From: Hyphomonas sp.
GTDB lineage: Bacteria > Pseudomonadota > Alphaproteobacteria > Caulobacterales > Hyphomonadaceae
DNA length: 6,271 bases
Assembly: GCA_029287305.1 (NCBI GenBank)
Contig: JARFRJ010000279.1
Location: forward strand, 1 to 6,271
Direction of reading: 5' to 3'
Part shown: piece after piece, positions 1 through 5,998 of the stretch
Layout: each line of letters opens with the position of its first letter
How positions within the stretch are numbered: position 1 is the stretch's first letter
Program-made: the position numbers and the translations under genes
Notes under the pieces: model-generated
Database searches by the model: none
Told to the model about the DNA's origin: nothing
What the model saw: only the letters and a program-made list of their open reading frames with translations

Positions 1-41
1 GGAACCAGAGGTCCTCCGTTCAAACCGGAGAGGCGGTACCA
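1..41 (+). tRNA. tRNA 3' end, probably tRNA-Arg (partial)
   Basis: The T-arm is complete: stem CTCCG (14-18), loop TTCAAAC (19-25) and stem CGGAG (26-30). It is followed by the 3' strand of the acceptor stem AGGCGGT (31-37), discriminator A38 and an encoded CCA (39-41). Before it lie a five-base variable loop AGGTC (9-13) and the 3' strand of the anticodon stem ACCAG (4-8). By this alignment base 1 is tRNA position 36 (G) and base 2 is G37, so the codon begins with C. G36, G37, an A discriminator and the stretch GGA-NNCAG-AGGTC resemble bacterial tRNA-Arg for CGN codons; tRNA-Pro is the main alternative. The 5' half, including the first two anticodon bases, lies outside the window. Confidence 0.85.
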
Positions 42-114
42 TTTATTTTAGGCATTATATCTTAAAGAAACCAAAATGCCAAATCGCAATATGCAAAATT
101 ATAGGGCGCTTATC

Positions 115-141
115 TTTGAAGTGCCCGTCCCGCACTTTAAA
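115..141 (-). terminator. Hairpin just past the msrA stop, possible terminator
   Basis: AAGTGC (119-124) and GCACTT (132-137) form a perfect stem around a seven-base loop. A G-U wobble and three A-T pairs extend it outward to 115 and 141. It begins nine bases after the msrA stop codon. There is no U-tract after it on the minus strand, so it may be a transcript-end stabiliser or a Rho-associated 3' end rather than a classical intrinsic terminator. Confidence 0.35.
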
Positions 142-149
142 ACGCTGGA

Positions 150-869
150 TTATGAACCGCGAGGGGGCTCAGCAGGAGAGCCTATCTTGTCCTCAGGTTG
201 AACAGGTTCGCCGCTTTCTTTACCCCAAACCTGCTCAAGGCGGGCGTCCCGCCCACACCCACGCCGATAGCGAGTATAATTCAACCTGTTTTTTAGATAA
301 TAATCCTGATGATAGTCTTCGGCAGGCCAGAATATGGTCAGCCTCTTAATGTCCGTTACGATCGGCTCTGCCAATAGGCCGGAAGCCTGCAATCCGTCTT
401 TGGAGGTGCCCGCTATACGGGCTTCATCTGAATTGCCCGGAAAAATCGCGGTCCTATAGCTTGACCCGCGATCACAGAACTGTCCCCCCGCATCCATCGG
501 GTCAATCTGCCGCCAGAAATATTCAACAAGCTCGCTATAACTGATAGTCTTGGGATCATAGGTGACCTTGACCGCCTCATAATGCCCCGTTTCAGTGTAA
601 GAGACCTGCTTATAAGTCGGGTTCTCAACAGCGCCCCCTGTATACCCAGAAATTGTTTCAACCACACCTTTGACCTTATCAAAATCGGCCTCAAGACACC
701 AAAAACACCCGCCTGCAAAGACGGCCTCTGCCCGGGTCTGTGACAATCCATCTGCATTCAAAGGATTGGTGACAATGACATCCTCGGCCTCTGCCGACAG
801 GAAGAAAGTGATGATCCCCGCTAGGGCGGCCAAGAAGAAAAGAATAATATTCGATCCGGAGAATTTCAT
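150..869 (-). CDS. msrA: Peptide-methionine (S)-S-oxide reductase MsrA, exported
   Basis: This 239-residue protein reduces methionine-S-sulfoxide in proteins back to methionine. Residues 1-28 look like a Sec signal peptide: Lys2, a hydrophobic core at about 8-24, and a likely cleavage after the Ala-Glu-Ala at 26-28. The mature enzyme would therefore act in the periplasm. The MsrA active-site motif GCFWC lies at 54-58, with Cys55 the catalytic residue. Other family signatures are GYTGG (75-79), GHYEAV (95-100), the GQFCDRGSSYR segment (129-139) and a C-terminal GCGRDARLEQVWG block whose Cys205 is the likely resolving cysteine. A tail of about 23 Pro/Glu-rich residues follows that block. The family assignment is firm, while export is inferred from the N-terminus. 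The ribosome site is weak (AAGAAG, 11 bases upstream). No msrB lies nearby. Confidence 0.95.
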   Translation of the reverse strand: MKFSGSNIILFFLAALAGIITFFLSAEAEDVIVTNPLNADGLSQTRAEAVFAGGCFWCLEADFDKVKGVVETISGYTGGAVENPTYKQVSYTETGHYEAVKVTYDPKTISYSELVEYFWRQIDPMDAGGQFCDRGSSYRTAIFPGNSDEARIAGTSKDGLQASGLLAEPIVTDIKRLTIFWPAEDYHQDYYLKNRLNYTRYRRGCGRDARLEQVWGKESGEPVQPEDKIGSPAEPPRGS

Positions 870-1060
870 AGCGTATAAAGCTTCTTTTAACGTAGCCTCA
901 TATAGCCATACAGAGCACAGGGCGAAAGGGGCGTTTATCTAAAATATCTGACATGAGTTAAGGCGGTGTCTTTGCAGACATCATGGGCTCATTTTGCCTC
1001 AATATAGATCAGCGGCGAGATTTTACGCAGGACAGGAAGTTTCAGCGACAACCCGCATTA

Positions 1061-1156
1061 GGCTGCTCGTTGCGCTGCCCGCCCCGCTGGTCGTTCCGCT
1101 GCCCGCCCCGCTGGTCGTTCCGCTGCCCGTCCCGCTGGTCACACCGCTGGTCAAGA
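1061..1156. repeat. Tandem array of eight 12-bp units (24-bp higher-order repeat)
   Basis: Eight consecutive 12-base units start at 1061, 1073, 1085, 1097, 1109, 1121, 1133 and 1145. The inner units follow CGCTG-N2-CG-N2-C. Two variants alternate: CGCTGCCCGCCC and CGCTGGTCGTTC, giving a 24-base unit that is identical at 1073-1096 and 1097-1120. The third 24-base copy (1121-1144) has one substitution plus a changed end, and the outermost units have decayed. The minus strand has paired G-runs (GGGGCGGG twice and GGGACGGG once). The decayed edges and homogeneous centre fit replication slippage. No function can be assigned. Confidence 0.9.
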
Positions 1157-1171
1157 AGTTTTGCTGATCTC

Positions 1172-1193
1172 ATTGAAGTCAATACGCTTCAAT
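1172..1193 (-). terminator. Hairpin after the J-protein gene, possible 3' end
   Basis: ATTGAAG (1172-1178) and CTTCAAT (1187-1193) form a perfect seven-base-pair stem with an eight-base loop, starting about five bases after the stop codon of the J-protein gene. No U-tract follows on the minus strand, so termination is uncertain. Confidence 0.35.
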
Positions 1194-1198
1194 CTGCC

Positions 1199-1822
1199 CT
1201 AATCCTTGGTCAGGCCAGATTCCTTGAGCAATTTATGCGCCCGGATAACACGGGCCAGTTTTTCTTCAGAGGACCGATCCCCGGCATTGGAGTCCGGGTG
1301 GAACCGGCGCACATAATCGGCATATCGGGCCCGAATTTCGCTTGGGCTTGCGCTCTCTGGCAGGTCCAGCTCGCTTAGCGCTTTTACTTCCAGTCGCGTG
1401 CGCCCTCTGGATCGGCGTCCGGCAATATCCGGCGTCCCGTCTTCGAAAAGCTCACGACCGCGCCAATTGCGTGGATCCAGCTTGGCGGAAGCTTTTTTGC
1501 CGCCGACAGGGCCTGTGCCCACTTTCCAGGTCTGCTTATGGCCATGACGGGCAGCTTCATTAAAAGCTTTCACCTCTGTTTCCGTCATACCGTCAAAGAA
1601 ATCCCACTTTTTATTATATTCCGCCGCATGACGCTTGCACAGCCAGTGATGACCACCGCCATGTTTGGGGGATTTGTGCCCACCTATCTCATCGCAGCCC
1701 TTATGCTCGCACTTTCTCTGTTCTTGCGGTTCCACATGAGCGCGAGACTTGGATTTGCTGCGACCGGGTTGTTTCACGCGCATATCCATAAATTTGGGAC
1801 GGTATGTAAAATTATCAGACAT
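1199..1822 (-). CDS. Small J-domain (DnaJ-like) protein with N-terminal Cys/His cluster
   Basis: This 207-residue cytoplasmic protein has a C-terminal J-domain at about 145-205. The HPD motif that stimulates Hsp70 ATPase is intact at 175-177, within YVRRFHPDSN. The N-terminal third is basic (Lys/Arg-rich at 15-30), followed by Cys38, Cys43, Cys62 and His65, a Cx4C-x18-CxxH arrangement that could bind zinc. A conserved-looking HAAEYNKKWDFFDGM stretch comes next. It lacks the Gly/Phe region, CxxCxGxG zinc repeats and client-binding domains of true DnaJ. The layout matches a J-domain family I recall from Alphaproteobacteria, often next to bolA, as here. Partnership with the DnaK encoded in this window is possible but inferred. 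I see no ribosome site before the chosen ATG; a second Met at residue 12 is an alternative start. Confidence 0.88.
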   Translation of the reverse strand: MSDNFTYRPKFMDMRVKQPGRSKSKSRAHVEPQEQRKCEHKGCDEIGGHKSPKHGGGHHWLCKRHAAEYNKKWDFFDGMTETEVKAFNEAARHGHKQTWKVGTGPVGGKKASAKLDPRNWRGRELFEDGTPDIAGRRSRGRTRLEVKALSELDLPESASPSEIRARYADYVRRFHPDSNAGDRSSEEKLARVIRAHKLLKESGLTKD

Positions 1823-1859
1823 GTGTTAATGAGGGCATATTTAAGTAAAGGGTGAATGA
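1823..1859. promoter_or_regulatory. 37-bp divergent control region with bolA ribosome site
   Basis: Only 37 bases separate the start codons of the J-protein gene and bolA, so the promoter of each must reach into the other gene. AAAGG (1847-1851) is a good ribosome site for bolA, eight bases before the ATG at 1860; an out-of-frame ATG at 1856 lies too close to it. The AT-rich CATATTTAAG (1836-1845) could contain a -10 element for either direction. I cannot define a -35 box with confidence. Confidence 0.45.
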
Positions 1860-2165
1860 ATGACGCAGACAAGGTCAAAGACAGAGCCGCCTGCTGTACA
1901 ACGAACAGCTCGTATACATGCCAGTTTGGAGAAAGAATTCAACCCTATTCTGCTAAATGTGACAAATGACAGCGCCCGTCATCGCGGTCATGCTGGCGCA
2001 AGTCCGCAGGAAGACACGCATTATAATATTGAAATTGCCGCTGCCGCCTTCAAGGGATTAAGCCGCGTTCAAGCGCAAAGACTAATTTATAAAGCGCTGG
2101 CAGAAGAGTTTGAGACAGGCCTGCATGCCCTGTCCATACAGGCTAGAGCGCAAGAGGCAGGCTAA
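1860..2165 (+). CDS. bolA: BolA family protein
   Basis: This 101-residue protein spans the usual BolA fold. Recognisable pieces are the N-terminal helix (RIHASLEKEF, 18-27), the LLNVTNDSARHRGHAG block (31-46), the variable Fe-S loop ending in DTHYNI (52-57), the AFKGLSRVQAQRLIY helix (63-77) and a C-terminal GLHALSI with the near-invariant His89. There are no cysteines, so a [2Fe-2S] cluster shared with a monothiol glutaredoxin would use His ligands (His89 and possibly His54). Family members act in Fe-S handling, iron regulation and stress-linked cell shape. No glutaredoxin gene is in view. The start has a good ribosome site (AAAGG). The gene is divergent from the J-protein gene and convergent with the acetyltransferase gene. 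Confidence 0.93.
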   Translation: MTQTRSKTEPPAVQRTARIHASLEKEFNPILLNVTNDSARHRGHAGASPQEDTHYNIEIAAAAFKGLSRVQAQRLIYKALAEEFETGLHALSIQARAQEAG

Positions 2166-2198
2166 GCTGTTCTGTCACTCTAAGAGAGGCGGTGACGA

Positions 2199-2675
2199 TC
2201 AAGGGGAAAGATATTTTTGCATATAAAAGCGGGGCAAATATTGCCCTCTTAAAAAGGGTGTTTCAGGCGCAAGACATATAAAGCCAAGCCTTTTAAAGGC
2301 GGGCCCTGCATGCAGGCTGGCATGGGTAGTGAGCGCCTTGATATGGTCATCTCGCGCCTTTGTCTCTATGGCTTCATAGAGCTGCCTGAACAGGCCGCGC
2401 CCCTGATAGGCCCTCCGGATATAGGCAAAATCGATATAGCCATGCGGCGTAAGACTTATAAACCCAACAGGCCAATCTGCCATACAGGCGATAAGGACAG
2501 TTTGTACGTCAAGTCGCTCTGTCCAGTTCGCCCCTTCAGGCGGTGCGGGTGACCAAGCCTGTCTTTGTGCTTTCGTATAGAGATTGGCGCCTTCATGGAT
2601 TGTCTGATGAAAAAGCTCTGCAAGGTCAAGCCAATCGGGCGATGCGCCTTGGCGGATATGAATGCGATGGTGCAT
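2199..2675 (-). CDS. GNAT-family N-acetyltransferase, YafP-like
   Basis: This 158-residue protein is about one GNAT domain long. After an N-terminal strand (RIHIRQG, 4-10) and helix, WPVGFISL (68-75) and YIDFAYI (80-86) form the central strands. The acetyl-CoA pyrophosphate loop is RRAYQGRGLFRQLYEAIE (87-104); the small residue usual after GxG-type loops is replaced by Phe96. A helix-strand block ending in AFKRLGF gives the FxxxGF-type motif. The order resembles the E. coli YafP group, but the substrate cannot be read from the sequence. A ribosome site AGGGGG lies ten bases upstream (minus strand, 2691-2686). The gene ends 33 bases from the end of convergent bolA, with no clear U-tract terminator between them. 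Confidence 0.85.
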   Translation of the reverse strand: MHHRIHIRQGASPDWLDLAELFHQTIHEGANLYTKAQRQAWSPAPPEGANWTERLDVQTVLIACMADWPVGFISLTPHGYIDFAYIRRAYQGRGLFRQLYEAIETKARDDHIKALTTHASLHAGPAFKRLGFICLAPETPFLRGQYLPRFYMQKYLSP

Positions 2676-2769
2676 AGGCCTGTTTCCCCCTTCCCTAACG
2701 GTCTTCTATATCGCTGGAACGCGTGCGGGACAATTTCTCGTCTGGGCTGGTCAACCGCCCCACTTTTTA

Positions 2770-2800
2770 TTATCAGATTTCATGATTAAAAACATATAAG
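2770..2800 (+). promoter_or_regulatory. Candidate promoter of the CitE-like gene
   Basis: A weak -35 (TTATCA, 2770-2775) stands 17 bases before CATATA (2793-2798); TATAAG (2795-2800) is a better -10 match but with longer spacing. The position, 45-75 bases before the start codon in an AT-rich stretch, is reasonable. Confidence 0.3.
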
Positions 2801-2824
2801 CGTCCATCTTCACTTCATGAAATC
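2776..2824. repeat. 10-bp inverted repeat bracketing the CitE-like promoter
   Basis: GATTTCATGA (2776-2785) is exactly reverse-complementary to TCATGAAATC (2815-2824), with 29 bases between them. Each arm contains the palindrome TCATGA, so the motif TTCATGA also occurs as a direct repeat 35 bases apart (2779 and 2814). The arms flank the likely -10 region, a layout compatible with two operator sites or with a leader hairpin. No specific regulator is recognisable. Confidence 0.5.
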
Positions 2825-2844
2825 GATAAGGAAAATCCCCTGCC

Positions 2845-3741
2845 ATGTCCCAGCCTGATCTTCTGAACCGTCCGCGACGCTCCATGCTTTATATGCCGGG
2901 TGACAAAGCCAAAGTGCTTGAAAAGGGTAAAAATTTGGCCGCGGACAGTCTGATTATTGATCTGGAAGATGCGGTTGCGCCGGCGGCCAAGAGCGAGGCA
3001 CGCAGCCAAGCCTGCGCGGCGGTCAAAGCCGGGGGGTATGGGCATCGTGAGCTGATTTTGCGCATGAACGGCCTCGATACGGAATGGGGCGCAGCCGATT
3101 TACAGGCCATTTCAGAGGCCGCCCCTAACGGTATTCTCGTGCCAAAAGTAGATAGCGGGGCGGATGTGGTTCAGATTGATCAGGCGCTTGATGCCGCCGG
3201 AGCGGCCAAAACACTGGCGCTTTGGGTGATGATTGAAACCCCCCTATCCATTCTGAATATTCAGAATATTGCTGCGGCGGCGACGCAGACCCGCCTGACC
3301 GGCTTTGTCCTCGGGACCAATGATCTGGCCAAAGCCTATCGGGCGCAGATGACCCCGGATCGCTTCGCCTTTCAGACCAGTTTAAGCCTCGCTTTAATCG
3401 CTGCGCGGGCGTTTAATCTTATGGCTATTGATGGGGTGTATAATGACATCCAGAATATAGAGGGCTTTCAGGCTGAATGCCAGCAAGGCCAGATATTCGG
3501 CTTTGATGGCAAGACCTTGATCCATCCAAGCCAGCTTGAGGTCGCCAATCATATTTTCTCTCCCAAGCCGGAAGACATAGACCAAGCCAAAGCTATCATT
3601 GAAGCTTTTGAAAGCCCTGAAAATGCCGGTAAAGGCGTCCTGAAAGTGAATGGCAAAATGGCCGAACTTTTGCATCTTGAAGACGCGCGACGCACTTTAA
3701 GCGTACATGGTGCGATCATGGCGATGAAGGATGGCGTTTAG
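2845..3741 (+). CDS. HpcH/HpaI-CitE family CoA-ester lyase (malyl-CoA lyase/thioesterase-like)
   Basis: This 298-residue protein is a single TIM-barrel enzyme of the CitE/malyl-CoA lyase group, which cleave or hydrolyse 3-hydroxyacyl-CoA esters with Mg2+. Family features include RRSMLYMPGD (11-20), IIDLEDAVAP (37-46), substrate-binding Arg73 in LRMNGLDT, VPKVDS (99-104), metal-ligand Glu131 in MIETP, and Asp160 in GTNDLAK as the likely second ligand. Further on are DGVYND (196-201), whose Asp is a conserved acid in the family, and FDGKTLIHPSQ (220-230). No citrate lyase alpha, gamma or ligase genes are nearby, so a true citrate lyase subunit is unlikely. Malyl-CoA lyase, (3S)-malyl-CoA thioesterase or citramalyl-CoA lyase all remain possible. 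The ribosome site AAGGA (2828-2832) sits a rather long 12 bases from the ATG. The gene is probably monocistronic. Confidence 0.88.
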   Translation: MSQPDLLNRPRRSMLYMPGDKAKVLEKGKNLAADSLIIDLEDAVAPAAKSEARSQACAAVKAGGYGHRELILRMNGLDTEWGAADLQAISEAAPNGILVPKVDSGADVVQIDQALDAAGAAKTLALWVMIETPLSILNIQNIAAAATQTRLTGFVLGTNDLAKAYRAQMTPDRFAFQTSLSLALIAARAFNLMAIDGVYNDIQNIEGFQAECQQGQIFGFDGKTLIHPSQLEVANHIFSPKPEDIDQAKAIIEAFESPENAGKGVLKVNGKMAELLHLEDARRTLSVHGAIMAMKDGV

Positions 3742-3748
3742 AAACGCC
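3733..3748 (+). terminator. Hairpin overlapping the stop codon of the CitE-like gene
   Basis: GGCGTTT (3733-3739) and AAACGCC (3742-3748) are perfect complements around the stop codon. With a realistic loop this gives six base pairs and a four-base loop. Only a poor T-tract follows (CTTGTT), so it may assist 3'-end formation rather than terminate alone. Confidence 0.35.
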
Positions 3749-3804
3749 CTTGTTCGGACTGATTTTATCAAGGTGAGACGTGGATGCGCATAAAGACAGC
3801 ACAC

Positions 3805-3830
3805 CCGGCAAAAGCTTGCGGACATTTTTT
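3805..3830 (+). terminator. Probable intrinsic terminator after the CitE-like gene
   Basis: CCG-G-CAA (3805-3811) pairs with TTGCGG (3816-3821) through six base pairs with one bulged G and a four-base loop. A run of six T (3825-3830) follows three bases later. This is the best stem-plus-T-run arrangement in the window. It lies between the CitE-like gene and the dnaK promoter, isolating dnaK from upstream transcription. Confidence 0.5.
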
Positions 3831-3861
3831 ACGCGAAGATTTACATTCAATTTAGCTAAAA

Positions 3862-3891
3862 CCCTTGCGCGTGCGCTCATCATCCCCATAT
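3862..3891 (+). promoter_or_regulatory. RpoH (sigma-32)-type heat-shock promoter of dnaK
   Basis: CCCTTG (3862-3867) matches the core of the sigma-32 -35 element (CCCTTGAA), and CCCCATAT (3884-3891) matches the -10 element (CCCCATNT). The gap of 14 bases, counted after the eight-base -35 element, is in the accepted range. Transcription would start near 3898, leaving a leader of about 120 bases. A ten-base palindrome TTTAGCTAAA (3851-3860) abuts the -35 side. I found no CIRCE element, so HrcA control is not supported here. Confidence 0.8.
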
Positions 3892-3901
3892 CGCATTTGA
3901 A

Positions 3902-3931
3902 CGGAGAAGTCTGAAGGTCCAGACTTGTCCG
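3902..3931 (+). promoter_or_regulatory. Long hairpin at the start of the dnaK leader
   Basis: AAGTCTG (3907-3913) pairs perfectly with CAGACTT (3920-3926) around the loop AAGGTC. After a single G-G mismatch, CGGA (3902-3905) pairs with TCCG (3928-3931), giving 11 base pairs in total. No T-run follows, so it is not a terminator. Lying a few bases into the predicted transcript, it could protect the mRNA 5' end. It does not contain the ribosome site. Confidence 0.55.
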
Positions 3932-4006
3932 CCCTATATATGGGGCCGCAGGTTTAGGCGCTGATCATCAGGTCAATTGAAGATAAATCCGTGGCCGCCG
4001 AGCAAA

Positions 4007-4013
4007 AAGGAAG
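4007..4013 (+). promoter_or_regulatory. dnaK ribosome binding site
   Basis: AAGGAAG is a strong Shine-Dalgarno match seven bases before the ATG at 4021. This decides the start: an in-frame GTG at 3991 would add ten non-conserved residues before the canonical [10 protein letters not shown] and has no comparable site upstream. Confidence 0.8.
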
Positions 4014-4020
4014 ACTTGAA

Positions 4021-5949
4021 ATGGGAAAAATTATCGGAATAGATTTGGGAACAACAAATTCCTGCGTAGCGGTCATGGAAGGCGGCACGGCAAAAGTTAT
4101 TGAGAACTCTGAAGGGCAACGCACGACCCCGTCTGTGGTTGCTTTCAATAAGGACAATGAACGCCTGATCGGCATGCCCGCGCGGCGCCAAGGCGTGACC
4201 AATCCTGACTTTACCTATTATGCAATCAAACGCCTGATTGGCCGAACCTATAGCGACCCGACCGCGCAGAAGGATAAGGAAATGTCTCCTTTTGCGATCG
4301 TCGAGGGCCCCAAAGGCGATGCTTGGGTTAAAGGGCGTGACAAGGATTATGCTCCGCAGGAAATTTCCGCCTTTGTCTTGCAGAAAATGAAAGAAACCGC
4401 AGAAGCCTATCTTGGTGAAACGGTTACCCAGGCGGTTATCACCGTTCCGGCTTACTTTAATGATGCCCAGCGTCAAGCCACTAAGGATGCGGGCCAGATT
4501 GCCGGCCTTGAGGTCTTGCGGATCATCAATGAGCCGACCGCTGCGGCCCTTGCCTATGGACTTGATAAAGCTGAAGGCAAAACGATTGCCGTCTATGATC
4601 TGGGCGGCGGTACCTTTGATGTCTCTATCCTCGATATTGGGGATGGCGTGTTTGAGGTTCTCTCCACCAATGGCGATACCTTCCTTGGCGGGGAAGATTT
4701 TGATCTGCGCATTGTCGATTTTCTGGTGGATACTTTCAAGAAAGACACAGGCATCAATCTGAAACAGCAAAAAGATGCGCTGCAACGTCTGAAAGAAGAG
4801 GCTGAAAAAGCCAAGAAAGAGCTCTCTTCAGCCAATTCCTATGAGGTTAATCTTCCCTTTATCACCATGGATATGGAGACCAAGGAACCTAAACACCTCA
4901 CTACAACCCTTTCCCGGGCGAAATTTGAAAGTCTCGTTTCTGACCTGATCAAGCGGACCATTGATCCTTGCCAAAAAGCCCTGAAAGACGCTGGAAAGAC
5001 AATTTCCGAGATTGATGAAGTTGTCCTTGTTGGGGGGATGACCCGCATGCCTGCGGTTCAGTCGGCGGTCGAGAAATTCTTTGAGCGTCCTCCGCACAAA
5101 GGCGTCAATCCGGATGAAGTTGTTGCCCTCGGCGCGGCTATTCAAGCCGGCGTTTTGCAAGGGGATGTGAAAGATGTGGTTCTCCTAGATGTGACCCCTC
5201 TCTCTCTCGGCATTGAGACACTTGGCGGTGTCTTCACGCGTCTGATTGATCGCAATACCACCATCCCGACGAAAAAGTCGCAAACCTTTTCAACCGCAGA
5301 CGATAATCAGTCTGCCGTGACCATTCGTGTTGCCCAAGGGGAACGGGAAATGGCGGCTGATAATAAACTCCTCGGCGAGTTTAATCTTGGCGGCATTGCG
5401 CCAGCGCCGCGCGGCATGCCGCAAATTGAAGTTACCTTCGATATTGATGCCAATGGCATTGTCAATGTCTCGGCAAAAGACAAGGCAACCGGTCAGGAAC
5501 AGCAGATCACCATTCAGGCCGATGGCGGGCTGAATGAAACTGAAATCAATGAAATGATGAAGGATGCCGAGGCCAATGCCGACGCTGACAAACAGCGCCG
5601 CGAGCTAATTGAAGCAAAAAATAATGGCGAAGCGCTGATTCATCAGACCGAAAAACAGGTCGAAGAGCATGGCGAAAAGGTTGATGCCAGCGTCAAAACG
5701 GATATTGAAGCCGCTTCCGGCGAGCTGAAAACAGCCATGGAGGGCGAGGATTTGGCCGATATTCAAGCCAAGACTCAAGGCTTGATGACAGCCGCCATGA
5801 AGCTGGGCGAGGCGATTTATGCCAGCCAGCAGGAAGAAGCCGCCACTGATGCCGGGGCGGATGCCCAAAGCGACATGGCCGCAGATGCCGACATTGTCGA
5901 CGCTGACTTTGAAGAAGTCCCCGATGAGGATGAAAAGAAAAGCGCCTAA
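4021..5949 (+). CDS. dnaK: Molecular chaperone DnaK (Hsp70)
   Basis: From the ATG at 4021 the protein has 642 residues, normal for DnaK. The ATPase domain (about 1-380) shows the phosphate-1 loop [10 protein letters not shown] (6-15), [33 protein letters not shown], the phosphate-2 loop [12 protein letters not shown] and [14 protein letters not shown]. The conserved linker [18 protein letters not shown] leads into the substrate-binding beta domain, which includes [16 protein letters not shown] and [16 protein letters not shown] helical lid follows, ending in an Ala/Asp-rich tail with the acidic [11 protein letters not shown]. It folds nascent and stress-damaged cytoplasmic proteins in an ATP cycle driven by DnaJ and GrpE. 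An RpoH-type promoter and strong ribosome site fit a highly expressed heat-shock gene. Neither dnaJ nor grpE is adjacent within the window; the next gene is convergent. Confidence 0.99.
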   Translation: MGKIIGIDLGTTNSCVAVMEGGTAKVIENSEGQRTTPSVVAFNKDNERLIGMPARRQGVTNPDFTYYAIKRLIGRTYSDPTAQKDKEMSPFAIVEGPKGDAWVKGRDKDYAPQEISAFVLQKMKETAEAYLGETVTQAVITVPAYFNDAQRQATKDAGQIAGLEVLRIINEPTAAALAYGLDKAEGKTIAVYDLGGGTFDVSILDIGDGVFEVLSTNGDTFLGGEDFDLRIVDFLVDTFKKDTGINLKQQKDALQRLKEEAEKAKKELSSANSYEVNLPFITMDMETKEPKHLTTTLSRAKFESLVSDLIKRTIDPCQKALKDAGKTISEIDEVVLVGGMTRMPAVQSAVEKFFERPPHKGVNPDEVVALGAAIQAGVLQGDVKDVVLLDVTPLSLGIETLGGVFTRLIDRNTTIPTKKSQTFSTADDNQSAVTIRVAQGEREMAADNKLLGEFNLGGIAPAPRGMPQIEVTFDIDANGIVNVSAKDKATGQEQQITIQADGGLNETEINEMMKDAEANADADKQRRELIEAKNNGEALIHQTEKQVEEHGEKVDASVKTDIEAASGELKTAMEGEDLADIQAKTQGLMTAAMKLGEAIYASQQEEAATDAGADAQSDMAADADIVDADFEEVPDEDEKKSA

Positions 5950-5967
5950 GGCTTTTTCTGGACTTAT

Positions 5968-5998
5968 GATGCCCCTCCCTCCGTGCGTGGGGGGCATC
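5968..5998 (+). terminator. GC-rich hairpin downstream of dnaK
   Basis: GATGCCCC (5968-5975) pairs with GGGGCATC (5991-5998) in a perfect eight-base-pair stem; part of the 15-base loop can pair further (CC at 5981 with GG at 5989). It begins 18 bases after the dnaK stop. A run of five T (5953-5957) lies before it, not after, following a tiny GCC-TAA-GGC stem on the stop codon. It is likely to define or protect the dnaK mRNA 3' end. Confidence 0.5.

Larger units (their letters stand above)
870..1198. other. Intergenic gap between the J-protein gene and msrA
   Basis: No convincing gene is visible in these 329 bases. They hold a hairpin after the J-protein gene (1172-1193), the 12-bp tandem array (1061-1156), a small hairpin at 965-982 (TGTCT/AGACA core, with a GCAA loop when read on the minus strand), and presumably the msrA promoter in 870-960, where I could not pick a clear -35/-10 pair. 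A 43-codon minus-strand frame (1042-1173) spans the array but has no ribosome site. Confidence 0.6.

Noticed and set aside
116..349. Plus-strand frame opposite the msrA 3' end
   Set aside because: It overlaps msrA antisense, lacks a ribosome site and has no recognisable motif.
1061..1156. CRISPR array
   Set aside because: Units are contiguous 12/24-base repeats without unique spacers, and no cas genes are present.
983..1378. Plus-strand frame with WSFRCPPR-type repeats across the 12-bp array
   Set aside because: It runs antisense into the J-protein gene, its repetitive part only reflects the 12-base periodicity, and it has no recognisable domain.
1538..1855. Plus-strand frame with hydrophobic stretches opposite the J-protein N-terminus
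   Set aside because: It is the complement of a convincingly conserved J-domain protein gene, and its apparent membrane-like residues arise from the antisense of Lys/Arg-rich codons.
2174..2196. Terminator between bolA and the acetyltransferase gene
   Set aside because: GTCAC/GTGAC with an inner CTCT/AGAG can pair, but the stem is interrupted and has no T-run, so I do not call a terminator.
3961..3971. Small palindrome CTGATCATCAG in the dnaK leader as an operator
   Set aside because: Five-base arms around one base are easily found by chance, it lies well downstream of the promoter, and no matching second site is seen.
3742..4020. CIRCE/HrcA operator or ROSE-type RNA thermometer upstream of dnaK
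   Set aside because: No TTAGCACTC/GAGTGCTAA pair is present, and I see no pyrimidine stretch convincingly paired with the AAGGAAG ribosome site.
3973..4785. Long minus-strand open frame opposite dnaK (270 codons)
   Set aside because: Long antisense frames opposite Hsp70 genes are a known by-product of dnaK codon usage; this one shows no recognisable domain and conflicts with the certain dnaK.
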